Source of the DNA: Alphaproteobacteria bacterium UBA2723
GTDB lineage: Bacteria; Pseudomonadota; Alphaproteobacteria; RF32; CAG-239
Direction of reading: 5' to 3'
Assembly (NCBI GenBank): GCA_002353835.1
Contig: DEKL01000088.1
Coordinates: 2,989 to 23,623, forward strand
Length of the DNA: 20,635 bases
Below, in pieces: positions 13,858 to 20,635 of the stretch. Position 1 is the first letter of the stretch; each line of letters opens with the position of its first letter. The translations under genes were made by a program, and so were the position numbers. Below the pieces are notes generated by a model. It did no database searches. It saw only the letters and a list, made by a program, of their open reading frames with translations, and was not told the origin of the DNA.

Positions 13858-16206
13858 TTATATTTTGCGGACAATTCCCGTTTGGCCGTCAACTTCCACC
13901 ATATCCCCGTCATGAAACAACACGGTCGCATTTTTCGTGCCGGTAATACAAGGCTTTTTCAATTCACGTGCCAAAATCGCCGCATGGCATAAAACCCCGC
14001 CTTCATCAGTCACAAATGCCGCCGCTTTTTCTAATGCGATAATAAGCGAAGGCCATGTCATCGGGCAGATAATCACATCTCCCGCACAAACTTTATTAAC
14101 CTCACTGATATTTTTTAATATTCTGGCCGGCGCTTTAACGGTTCCGGCATAAGCCACAGTTCCCTTAACTTGGCAGAGAGAAGTATCAGTTTGCTTATCC
14201 GGTAACACAAACTGTTGCAGAGCCTTTTCTATCTCTTTAGGACTATCAACAACTTTTCGCTCATCACCAAAACGGTACCACAGCCACTTGCCGTCTTCCC
14301 TCTTCTTAAATTCAGCTTTTCCGTAATACCATGCAATAATCTCCTCTGGCATCATATTACGAAAATCAAACCCTTTATAGCCATGAGGCGCGCCGATTTT
14401 ATCAAATATCATCATAAAATTCTGGCTGAGCCAATGGTACATATCCAAAATATGTGTTCTTAAGAAGTTGGCCTCTTTCACAAAAGCGATAAATTCTTTT
14501 TCAAACGCATTAAAACGGTACTGCTTAAAGATATTTTGCACCGTCTTTCGGTCATTGATAACATTTTTGCTAAAGAAATTTTTGCCGTTTTTCAAATTTT
14601 CTTTTAAGCGCTGAATAACCTCGTCTTTGGTCATAAACTGCCCACGCATGGCACGCACCGTCATACCCGAAAATTTTTCCAAATGGCTGTTTATAAGGTT
14701 ATTGATATGGCTGTTTGTTTGCCAATTTTTATTTTTTTTCGCCGTTTCAAGTATCGCCTGCATAGATTTATTTTCTTCTTCAACCCTGGTTAAATCCTCG
14801 TTAACTGACAAAATAGCCATTTTATCGGTAACATCAGCCATTTTCTTCTTTTGGATTAAGCTTAACAAATCTGCCGACACAATATCCGATAAATCCATCA
14901 GCATATCAACAAAAACCATCTCAAAATGCATCCGCTCGCATATTTCGCTAAGCATTTTATCCAGTTCTTCCGGTGACGGAATTTTCTCTTTATAGCGCCC
15001 CAAAACTTTTTGATAAAAACGGTAGTTACGCCGGCAAATCTGCCCGATTTTGAAAAACACCGAAAAATCTTGCCGTTTATATGCCCAATAATAAGCATCA
15101 CGGCTTTCTAACGTAAACTTATTGGAATAGCACAGATAATTCCCATCATAAACCGCAACATCTTTATCTGCCTCATGCGGATATTTGAAACACTTTTCTA
15201 TCAGCTTGGTCTGCGCCATCAGTCCCTCAAAGCCGTCTTGCGCAAACAACGGCAACCCCGGACGCTCAAAACACCGCGGCACCCGATAATCTTTTTCGCT
15301 GTTATGAAGTGTGGTAATCGGCCTTGCCTGCAAAATATAGATTTTCTGTTTTTTAACCGCAAATTCCACATCAACCGGAAAACCGTAAAATTTTTCAATT
15401 TTTGCCACAGTATCGGCAAGCTCTAAGATTTTTTGTACGGAAAGCTTAGGTTTATTTTGTTTGTTATCAACAACATCATCCCAGACGAGTTTTCCCTTTT
15501 TAAGATAAAGCCCCTTAGTTTGTTTTTCATGTTTTTGTTCCAAAACACGTCCGGTTTTATGAACCAAATATTGGTCCGGTGTTACCTCGCCTGAAACGAT
15601 GGCTTCCCCAATTCCGTAAACGGCATTAATAAGCACTTCATTGACATTTTGTGTAAGCGGATTAACCGAAAAAGCCACTCCGGCCACCTCGGCTGCAACC
15701 ATTTCCTGCACCACCACGGCAATTGAAGCTTTATCAAGAATATCCCCGCCATAAGCCAATGTCCGCTCTGAAAAGAGCGATGCCCAGCAAAGCTTAATGT
15801 TTTGGATTAAATCCTCTTGACGGACATTTAAGAAAGTATCTAACTGTCCGGCCCATGCTTTATCGCTTGCATCTTCACAAGTCGCCGAAGAGCGCACGGC
15901 AACAAACGGACAGCGCAATCTGTTAAAATGTAGGAGTATATCACGCACAACGGTTTCATTAAGTGGGGCAGACACAATAAGTTCCTTAATTTTGTCGGAC
16001 TTTTCAAAATAATCCCCCTTATCGGCGATAATTTTTTTAATCTTATTTTTTAACTGATTTTTTGTAATAAACGCATCAAAAGTATCCGCTAGCACAACAA
16101 ACCCGTTCGGTATCAAAAAATGTTTAATCATGCGCCCCAAAGAATAGGCTTTGCCACCGGCAAGATATTGGTCTTTAACGCTTAATTGCTTAAATGTCTT
16201 TAACAT
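13858..16206 (-). CDS. PEP-synthase-like phosphotransferase of the rifampicin-phosphotransferase type
   Basis: 782 aa with three parts. Residues 1-300 are a PPDK/PEP-synthase ATP-grasp domain: GGKAYSLG (K19), VRSSATCEDA (R105), VVQEMV, VNPLTQ, GEAIVSGEVTPDQY, VDVEFAV (E281) and ILQARP. Residues about 300-680 match no PEP/pyruvate TIM barrel that I recognise. Residues about 685-782 are the swivelling phosphohistidine domain with TDEGGVLCHAAILARE, H741 being the phosphoryl carrier. Having the His domain at the C-terminus and no TIM barrel is the order of rifampicin phosphotransferases, which move the beta-phosphate of ATP onto a bound substrate. True PEP synthase has the TIM barrel last. The acceptor is unknown and need not be rifampicin. 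AGGGA precedes ATG 16206. Confidence 0.75.
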   Translation of the reverse strand: MLKTFKQLSVKDQYLAGGKAYSLGRMIKHFLIPNGFVVLADTFDAFITKNQLKNKIKKIIADKGDYFEKSDKIKELIVSAPLNETVVRDILLHFNRLRCPFVAVRSSATCEDASDKAWAGQLDTFLNVRQEDLIQNIKLCWASLFSERTLAYGGDILDKASIAVVVQEMVAAEVAGVAFSVNPLTQNVNEVLINAVYGIGEAIVSGEVTPDQYLVHKTGRVLEQKHEKQTKGLYLKKGKLVWDDVVDNKQNKPKLSVQKILELADTVAKIEKFYGFPVDVEFAVKKQKIYILQARPITTLHNSEKDYRVPRCFERPGLPLFAQDGFEGLMAQTKLIEKCFKYPHEADKDVAVYDGNYLCYSNKFTLESRDAYYWAYKRQDFSVFFKIGQICRRNYRFYQKVLGRYKEKIPSPEELDKMLSEICERMHFEMVFVDMLMDLSDIVSADLLSLIQKKKMADVTDKMAILSVNEDLTRVEEENKSMQAILETAKKNKNWQTNSHINNLINSHLEKFSGMTVRAMRGQFMTKDEVIQRLKENLKNGKNFFSKNVINDRKTVQNIFKQYRFNAFEKEFIAFVKEANFLRTHILDMYHWLSQNFMMIFDKIGAPHGYKGFDFRNMMPEEIIAWYYGKAEFKKREDGKWLWYRFGDERKVVDSPKEIEKALQQFVLPDKQTDTSLCQVKGTVAYAGTVKAPARILKNISEVNKVCAGDVIICPMTWPSLIIALEKAAAFVTDEGGVLCHAAILARELKKPCITGTKNATVLFHDGDMVEVDGQTGIVRKI

Positions 16207-16224
16207 ATTCCCTCTCTCCGTCTC

Positions 16225-16252
16225 ATTTTAGTATATATTTTTGCAAAATCAA
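16225..16252 (-). promoter_or_regulatory. Promoter of the PEP-synthase-like gene
   Basis: Minus-strand TTGATT (16252-16247), 16-nt spacer, TAAAAT (16230-16225). The leader is under 20 nt and holds the purine-rich ribosome-binding site. Confidence 0.5.
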
Positions 16253-16267
16253 TTAAAATATGCACAC

Positions 16268-16297
16268 AAAAAAGCCGAGTGTTTCAAACTCGGCTTT
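16268..16297 (-). terminator. Intrinsic terminator of the second redox operon
   Basis: Perfect 10-bp stem AAAGCCGAGT (16271-16280) and ACTCGGCTTT (16288-16297), 7-nt loop, followed on the minus strand by TTTTTTG. Eight stem bases (AAGCCGAG) are the same as in the terminator at 6745-6767. Confidence 0.9.
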
Positions 16298-16305
16298 GGC
16301 AGGGA

Positions 16306-16845
16306 TTAAATATTCTTTCCCAATTCATAGGCTTTTTTGAGCAAATCATCACGCTCTAAAGCCGCTTTCGGCTCGTCAATTCCACCGCCGACAAGTGCGC
16401 CGGCAAAACGAGATTGCTCAAAACACTCAATCCACCCCTTAAGCCCGCTGATAGCACGGTCAGCCGCTTTTTCGGAACTATCATAAGCCGAGGTAATCAA
16501 ATAAACATCTTTAAAGTTATTGTCCTGTCCGTAAAGCGGGTTACAGCGGTCTAAGAAGGTTTTTAACTGTCCGCTCATCTCGTAATAGTAAATAGGTGTT
16601 GCAAAAACAATAACATCAGCATTCTGTACTTTGCCTAACAGCTCAGCCACATCATCTTTTTGCACGCATTTATGTATTTTCTGGCATGCCAGACAGCCGA
16701 TACAGAATTTAATATCTTTGCCTTTAAGGTTAATAAATTCCACCTCGTTGCCGGCATCTTGAGCTCCTTTTTCTGCCTCGTGCGCCAAAATCTCGGAATT
16801 ACTTCCGCCCCGCAAGCTTGAAGAAACAATCAATACTTTTTTCAT
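16306..16845 (-). CDS. Iron-sulfur flavoprotein-type FMN reductase
   Basis: 179-aa cytosolic flavodoxin-fold protein. FMN-binding loop IVSSSLRGGSNSEIL, second loop FATPIYYYEMSGQLKTFLDR, third ITSAYDSS; compact Cys motif C48-x2-C51-x2-C54-x5-C60 for a probable 4Fe-4S cluster. Same motif spacing as the protein at 11104. Likely moves electrons from NAD(P)H or ferredoxin to an unknown acceptor. The ribosome-binding site is weak (TAGAG). It is the last gene of the second redox operon, 42 bp after the peroxidase gene, and may also have its own promoter in that gap. A terminator follows 8 bp after its stop. Confidence 0.83.
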   Translation of the reverse strand: MKKVLIVSSSLRGGSNSEILAHEAEKGAQDAGNEVEFINLKGKDIKFCIGCLACQKIHKCVQKDDVAELLGKVQNADVIVFATPIYYYEMSGQLKTFLDRCNPLYGQDNNFKDVYLITSAYDSSEKAADRAISGLKGWIECFEQSRFAGALVGGGIDEPKAALERDDLLKKAYELGKNI

Positions 16846-16861
16846 TTTTTCTCTACTTCAA

Positions 16862-16891
16862 ATTATCTTTAAAAATGTTCCATTCTATCAA
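16862..16891 (-). promoter_or_regulatory. Possible internal promoter before the last gene of the second redox operon
   Basis: Minus-strand TTGATA (16891-16886), 18-nt spacer, GATAAT (16867-16862). Its -35 overlaps the peroxidase stop codon. Could allow separate expression of the 16306-16845 gene. Confidence 0.4.
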
Positions 16892-17430
16892 AGCAATTCT
16901 GATATTTTGGTTTCAACCTCGTTCATATCGGCAGTTGGCTCAAAGCGCTCAACCACTTCGCCTTTACGATTAACCAAAAACTTGGTAAAGTTCCATTTGA
17001 TATCCGGTTTTTTATCCCAGTCTGTATCTTCTTTTGCAAGCATTTCCGCCAAAAGGGAGGCTAACTTATGTTCACCAAACCCTTCAAACCCCTTTTGTGA
17101 TTTCAAATAAGTATAAAGCGCTAATTCATTTTCCCCGTTAACATCAGATTTTTTCATTTGCTCAAACTTGGTATTGTAATGCAATTGGCAAAACGCGGTA
17201 ACCTCAGCATCATTCCCCGGTGTTTGATGTCCGAACTGATTACATGGAATATCTATCACTTCCAAACCTTTATCATGATATTTTTCATAAATTTGCTCAA
17301 TAGCCTCATATTGCGGGGTAAAACCGCAACCGGTGGCGGTATTGACAATAAGCATCACTTTCCCCTTCAAATCAGCAAGTTTTAATTCTTCACCGTTTGC
17401 CTTAGGGACATTGTAATCATAAATATTCAT
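16888..17430 (-). CDS. Glutathione peroxidase family protein (Cys type)
   Basis: 180 aa thiol peroxidase that reduces peroxides, probably with thioredoxin as electron donor. Motifs: NTATGCGFTPQY with peroxidatic C35; IPCNQFG with Q65; C81 in AFCQLHYNTKF at the place of the resolving Cys of thioredoxin-dependent members; DIKWNFTKFLV with W146 and N147. Together C35, Q65, W146 and N147 are the usual catalytic tetrad, so the enzyme should be active. Full family length, no signal peptide, cytosolic. AGGA lies 7 nt before ATG 17430. It is between the exported flavodoxin gene (35 bp upstream) and an iron-sulfur flavoprotein gene, which fits an oxidative-stress operon. Confidence 0.93.
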   Translation of the reverse strand: MNIYDYNVPKANGEELKLADLKGKVMLIVNTATGCGFTPQYEAIEQIYEKYHDKGLEVIDIPCNQFGHQTPGNDAEVTAFCQLHYNTKFEQMKKSDVNGENELALYTYLKSQKGFEGFGEHKLASLLAEMLAKEDTDWDKKPDIKWNFTKFLVNRKGEVVERFEPTADMNEVETKISELL

Positions 17431-17465
17431 CTTTTTTTCCTAATTTGTTCATATTGCCGATATAT

Positions 17466-18026
17466 TTAGAGAAATTCACGAGCCCATTGACTTAACTCTT
17501 CTTCAGAAACGTTGCTCTGAAAACGTTTTCCTTCCAAAACTTTAGCTTTTGGTGCCAGTTTTTGCATAATCTGAGATGAATCTCCCATACCGCTACCGCC
17601 GGAAGTTGCAAACGGAATAACTGTTTTACCGTTAAAATCATAGCTTTCCATAAATGTATCAATAATAGACGGCTCACGGTACCACCAAATCGGGAAGCCG
17701 ACAAAAACAACGTTATATTTGCTCATGTCTTCAACCTTAGAAGCAATTTCCGGACGAGAATTTATATCTTTCATCTCAACAGAACTGCGGCTTTCTTTAT
17801 TTCTCCAATCCAAATCCGCATCTGTATAGGGCTGAACCGGTTTAATCTCAAACAAATCGCCGTTAACGGCTTTAGCTAACCTTTCTGCAACTCCTGCTGT
17901 TGTACCCGTTGCGCTGAAATAGGCCACTAATGTTTTCTTATCTGCCATATTATTTTCCTCCGCATTTACATTAAATCCCGTCAAAAAAGTCATTATTGCC
18001 AAAATTACCGATAATATTTTTTTCAT
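17466..18026 (-). CDS. Exported flavodoxin-like protein, paralogue (dual start)
   Basis: 186 aa: signal peptide (about 1-22, MKKILSVILAIMTFLTGF core, end NVNA) and flavodoxin-like domain with FMN loop AYFSATGTTAGVAERLA, VGFPIWWYREPSI and FATSGGSGMGDS. The canonical T-x-T-G-x-T-like loop is clearer here than in the paralogue at 11740, and the WRNKESRSSVEM segment is typical of this flavodoxin type. ATG 18026 has AAGGAG 7 nt upstream. A second GGAGG stands 8 nt before ATG 17948 (M27, MADKKTLVAYF), so a 160-aa cytosolic form is predicted. It follows the iron-sulfur flavoprotein gene by 13 bp. Confidence 0.86.
   Translation of the reverse strand: MKKILSVILAIMTFLTGFNVNAEENNMADKKTLVAYFSATGTTAGVAERLAKAVNGDLFEIKPVQPYTDADLDWRNKESRSSVEMKDINSRPEIASKVEDMSKYNVVFVGFPIWWYREPSIIDTFMESYDFNGKTVIPFATSGGSGMGDSSQIMQKLAPKAKVLEGKRFQSNVSEEELSQWAREFL
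17946..17961 (-). promoter_or_regulatory. Internal ribosome-binding site and second start in the second flavodoxin gene
   Basis: GGAGG (17961-17957), again formed by the A-E-E codons just after the signal peptide, 8 nt before ATG 17948-17946 (M27). Position, spacing and residue number equal those in the paralogue at 11740. Confidence 0.65.
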
Positions 18027-18039
18027 ATACTTTCTCCTT

Positions 18040-18708
18040 TTATCTATTCATGGTTGCCAATTTTTTGCCTAATTCATAGGCTTTTTTTAAATCTTTCGGA
18101 AATTGTTCATCACGCATTTTTGCCTTATGCTCGGCATCAAACAAATCACAGTCATACTTTGCATAGTCGGAGTATTGGAACGTGTCAAAGGCATATAATG
18201 TTTCGCAATAGCCGAACACGGCACGCAAACTCATTTCATTATCCCCCAACACCACATCATAATGGTGTTGCTTAAACTGTTCCTCGGTTGCATTCATGGT
18301 AAAAATCATGGCAGTCGGCAGTGTCCGGTCTAAGACACGTTTTAATCCGCCGTGTTCCTTATCTAACATATATGTATGCGCCGGAAACATAAAGCGTTCC
18401 ATAAACGAACGACACATACCGGTCGGGTAGGAGTGATATACCGGCGAGCCGATAATAACCGCATCAGCGTTTAAGCATTTTTCCAACACCGGTGTCAGTG
18501 CATCCTTATAAAAGCACAAACCGTGCTGTTCTATGCCTTTACGTTTGCATACCAAACAGCTCATACACCCTTTATAACTTAAATCATAAAGATTAACAAT
18601 TTCCGTTTCGGCTCCAACATCTTCCGCGCCTTTTGCCGCTTCTTTCAATAACTTTGCCGTATTAAAATTTTTACGCGGACTGCCGTTAATAATCATAACT
18701 TTAGACAT
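18040..18708 (-). CDS. Iron-sulfur flavoprotein-type FMN reductase, long form
   Basis: 222-aa cytosolic flavodoxin-fold protein, first gene of the second redox operon. FMN loop IINGSPRKNFNTAKLL, second loop IIGSPVYHSYPTGMCRSFMER, and a Cys motif C48-x2-C51-x2-C54-x10-C65, with a longer last gap than its two paralogues here (x5). Isf motifs vary in this gap, so a 4Fe-4S cluster is still likely. The C-terminal part (about 130-200) is longer, with many aromatic residues (YAFDTFQYSDYAKYDCD), and may contact a partner or substrate. AAGGA lies 8 nt before ATG 18708. Likely carries out two-electron reduction of quinones or similar compounds (family inference). Confidence 0.83.
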   Translation of the reverse strand: MSKVMIINGSPRKNFNTAKLLKEAAKGAEDVGAETEIVNLYDLSYKGCMSCLVCKRKGIEQHGLCFYKDALTPVLEKCLNADAVIIGSPVYHSYPTGMCRSFMERFMFPAHTYMLDKEHGGLKRVLDRTLPTAMIFTMNATEEQFKQHHYDVVLGDNEMSLRAVFGYCETLYAFDTFQYSDYAKYDCDLFDAEHKAKMRDEQFPKDLKKAYELGKKLATMNR

Positions 18709-18745
18709 ATCTGTTTTCCTTATGATATTATATCTTACGCACCAA

Positions 18746-18772
18746 ATTATAATTATCGCCGAAAAATGTCAA
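18746..18772 (-). promoter_or_regulatory. Probable promoter of the second redox operon
   Basis: Minus-strand TTGACA (18772-18767) and perfect TATAAT (18751-18746), with a short 15-nt spacer; TAATTT at 17 nt is the alternative. Another TATAAT at 18732-18727 has no -35. I found no TGACT/AGTCA operator like that of tetR here. Confidence 0.45.
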
Positions 18773-18814
18773 TCTTTGCCGGCGGGTTTTATCATTACAA
18801 AAATAAAATTTTCC

Positions 18815-18843
18815 TTGAAATCATAAAGATAGTTTTTTATACT
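18815..18843 (+). promoter_or_regulatory. Promoter of mnmA-hydE
   Basis: TTGAAA (18815-18820), 17-nt spacer, TATACT (18838-18843). The leader of about 75 nt is AT-rich and shows no riboswitch or strong hairpin that I could find. Confidence 0.6.
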
Positions 18844-18925
18844 GCGCCCGTCAAAGAAAGTAAAAACTTTGAATTTTTATATTTCTTTGGTGAAGGTTAT
18901 AACATATTTTCACTAAGAGGAAATA

Positions 18926-20014
18926 ATGAAGATACTCGTTGGAATGAGCGGGGGAGTGGATTCTTCCGTTGTTGCGTGCTTATTAAAAGAGCAGGGGCAT
19001 GAAGTTATTGGCGCCACCATGTCTATTTGGGATAAGAGCAAACACTACAAAATAAATGCCCAAAAAGATGCGTGTTTTTCGCCGCACGAAGAAGAAGATA
19101 TTAAAGCCGCTGAGGCAATATGTCAAAAATTGGATATCCCATATCATGTCATAGATTGCACCAAACAATATCAGAAACTTGTTTTGGATAATTTTAAGCA
19201 GGAATACTTAGCCGGGCGCACACCAAACCCTTGTGTTATGTGCAACGCCACCATAAAATTTGAAGCTTTGCCGAGAAGTGCTGCCGAGCAGGGGGTGGTG
19301 TTTGATAAATTTGCCACCGGACACTATGCCCGATTATCGTATAATGAAGGCTTAAAACGTTATCAATTACGTTCTGCGGTGGATGGTAAGAAAGACCAAA
19401 GTTATTTTCTCTATCGCTTGCAACAGGAACAATTAGCAAAGATTATGATGCCTTTGGGCGAATACACCAAGGAAGAAGTCAGAAACATTGCACGCAAATA
19501 TGGTTTAGCAGTAAGCGATAAGCCGGACAGTCAAGATTTTTATACCGGCGATATTAACGATATTTTGGAACAAGAGCCGAAAATCGGCAATTTTGTAGAT
19601 AAAAACGGCAAGATTTTGGGTACGCATCAAGGAATATGGAATTTTACGATAGGTCAACGCCGCGGTTTAGGTATCAGCGCCGACAGACCGCTTTATGTCA
19701 TTGGGCTGAACAAAGATAAAAATGAAGTAATGCTGGGTTATGCTGAAGACGGCTTAAAAGATATGTTAACAGCCAAAGATTTAACCTGGCTTTCCGTTCC
19801 GCCCTTAAAAGAAAAGACTATTCTTAAAGCAAAGCTTCGTTCCTCGCAAAAGCCGATTACAGCCGAGTTTGAGCCGGATGGTAATCAAGGTGTTGTGCGT
19901 TTTTTTGAAAAACAAAAAGCGGTTGCTGCCGGACAATCTGTCGTCTTTTATGATGAAAATGATTATGTTTTAGGCGGTGGAATTATAGAAGGAAGCAAAG
20001 ATGTCGCTGACTAA
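18926..20014 (+). CDS. mnmA: tRNA-specific 2-thiouridylase MnmA, second catalytic Cys missing
   Basis: 362-aa enzyme that places sulfur on U34 of Lys, Glu and Gln tRNAs, using ATP to activate the base. PP-loop SGGVDSS (8-14), TGHYARL (131-137), DGKKDQSYFLYRL (153-165), IGQRRGLGI (242-250) and a C-terminal beta barrel are all present at family length. The first Cys region is NPCVMCN with C103 and C106. The second catalytic Cys, normally in a DSTGICFIG or KPDSQEICF segment, is missing: here KPDSQDFYTGD puts Tyr206 there. Sulfur transfer may therefore run differently, perhaps with a cluster or a persulfide held by C103/C106 and another Cys such as C50. AGAGGAAATA precedes ATG 18926. The next gene overlaps by 14 bp. 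Confidence 0.93.
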   Translation: MKILVGMSGGVDSSVVACLLKEQGHEVIGATMSIWDKSKHYKINAQKDACFSPHEEEDIKAAEAICQKLDIPYHVIDCTKQYQKLVLDNFKQEYLAGRTPNPCVMCNATIKFEALPRSAAEQGVVFDKFATGHYARLSYNEGLKRYQLRSAVDGKKDQSYFLYRLQQEQLAKIMMPLGEYTKEEVRNIARKYGLAVSDKPDSQDFYTGDINDILEQEPKIGNFVDKNGKILGTHQGIWNFTIGQRRGLGISADRPLYVIGLNKDKNEVMLGYAEDGLKDMLTAKDLTWLSVPPLKEKTILKAKLRSSQKPITAEFEPDGNQGVVRFFEKQKAVAAGQSVVFYDENDYVLGGGIIEGSKDVAD

Positions 20015-20635
20015 AGCCGAGATTATCAGATTATTGACGGATGAAGAACATCAGGAAACCCTGTTAAAAAAAGCAGATGACGTTCGCAGACAATATGTCG
20101 GCGACGAGGTTCATCTGCGCGGTTTGATAGAGTTTTCAAATATTTGTCGCAATAATTGCTTATATTGTGGTATTCGTTGCGGCAACAAAAAAGTTATTCG
20201 CTATCGTATGGAAGAAACCGAATTGGTAGAAACGGCGCGCAAGGCTTCCGTTTTGGGGTTTAAGACGATTGTTATGCAATCCGGTGAAGATATGTATTAC
20301 GATAAAGACCGCATGTGCCGGATTATTGAACAAATCAAAAAGTTTAATGTTGCCGTAACATTAAGTATCGGCGAGCGCAGTTACGAGGAATATAAAGCCT
20401 TTAAGGAAGCCGGTGCAGATAGATATTTAATCCGTATAGAAACCACCGATAAAGATTTATACCATAAGCTTGACCCGAAGATGAGTTGGCAACAACGTTA
20501 CGAATGTCTGTTAGCCTTAAAAGAATTAGGCTATGAAGTTGGCTCAGGGATTATGGTAGGGCTTCCGGAACAAAGCATAGAAAGTATCGCCGAAGATTTA
20601 TTGTTCTTAAAAGAATTAGACGTGGATATGGCCGG
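20001..20635 (+). CDS. hydE: [FeFe]-hydrogenase maturase HydE (3' end outside window)
   Basis: Radical SAM enzyme that helps build the H-cluster of [FeFe]-hydrogenase. The frame starts at ATG 20001, inside the end of mnmA, with AAGGAAGC about 7-8 nt upstream, and stays open to the window edge (about 211 residues seen; the family has about 350). The cluster motif CRNNCLYCG (CxxxCxxC) follows the strand LRGLIEFSN, then GIRCGN, VMQSGED, VTLSIGERSYEEYKAFKEAG and ADRYLIRIETTDKDLYHKL, which are HydE hallmarks and distinguish it from biotin synthase. It predicts an [FeFe]-hydrogenase and its other maturases HydF and HydG elsewhere, so an anaerobic fermentative life. Translational coupling to mnmA is likely. 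Confidence 0.93.
   Translation, partial: MSLTKAEIIRLLTDEEHQETLLKKADDVRRQYVGDEVHLRGLIEFSNICRNNCLYCGIRCGNKKVIRYRMEETELVETARKASVLGFKTIVMQSGEDMYYDKDRMCRIIEQIKKFNVAVTLSIGERSYEEYKAFKEAGADRYLIRIETTDKDLYHKLDPKMSWQQRYECLLALKELGYEVGSGIMVGLPEQSIESIAEDLLFLKELDVDMA

Noticed and set aside
18709..18925. Riboswitch or leader RNA upstream of mnmA
   Set aside because: The leader is AT-rich with no conserved motif or strong stem that I could recognise.

Overview
The window is about 20.6 kb of low-GC bacterial chromosome with tightly packed genes and the standard bacterial code. The gene content suggests an anaerobic, fermentative, Gram-negative, probably host-associated bacterium. This rests on an [FeFe]-hydrogenase maturase (hydE), a DXS-family enzyme, a stand-alone acyl-ACP thioesterase, Sec signal peptides and many flavoproteins. 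A gut alphaproteobacterium would fit, but that is a guess from general resemblance. I see no mobile element, phage gene, CRISPR array, tRNA or rRNA.

Layout. 1-2113: the 3' end of apt, convergent with a two-gene unit (EamA-type transporter, then acyl-ACP thioesterase). 2114-4170: orphan genes, namely an internally duplicated hypothetical protein, a candidate 41-45 aa membrane peptide, and a secreted Tyr/His-rich protein. 4172-6646: an HD-domain nucleotidase and, convergent to it, a membrane-anchored protein with a 142-residue tandem repeat. 6792-12961: a seven-gene minus-strand operon headed by a TetR regulator: tetR, exported flavodoxin, iron-sulfur flavoprotein, exported ABM-type quinol monooxygenase-like protein, exported CMD-cupin fusion, membrane metallophosphoesterase, DXS-like enzyme. 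13103-16206: a HAD-like protein convergent with a rifampicin-phosphotransferase-like protein. 16306-18708: a second redox operon: iron-sulfur flavoprotein, exported flavodoxin, glutathione peroxidase, second iron-sulfur flavoprotein. 18926-end: mnmA overlapping a truncated hydE.

The most striking pattern is shared by four proteins in the two redox operons (two flavodoxins, the ABM protein and the CMD-cupin protein). Each has an N-terminal signal peptide with its own Shine-Dalgarno. Each also has a second strong Shine-Dalgarno (GGAGG or AGGAG) inside the end of the signal-peptide coding region, exactly 7-8 nt before an in-frame ATG where the cytosolic domain begins. This predicts one exported and one cytosolic form per gene, made by alternative translation starts. 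The one other signal-peptide gene (3571-4035) lacks this arrangement.

Other points of interest are a DXS-family enzyme that has lost most residues expected to hold glyceraldehyde 3-phosphate, an MnmA with Tyr where the second catalytic Cys should be, and a TetR operator built of alternating TGACT/AGTCA half-sites over the tetR promoter. Family assignments come from reading motifs by eye; no database search was run.
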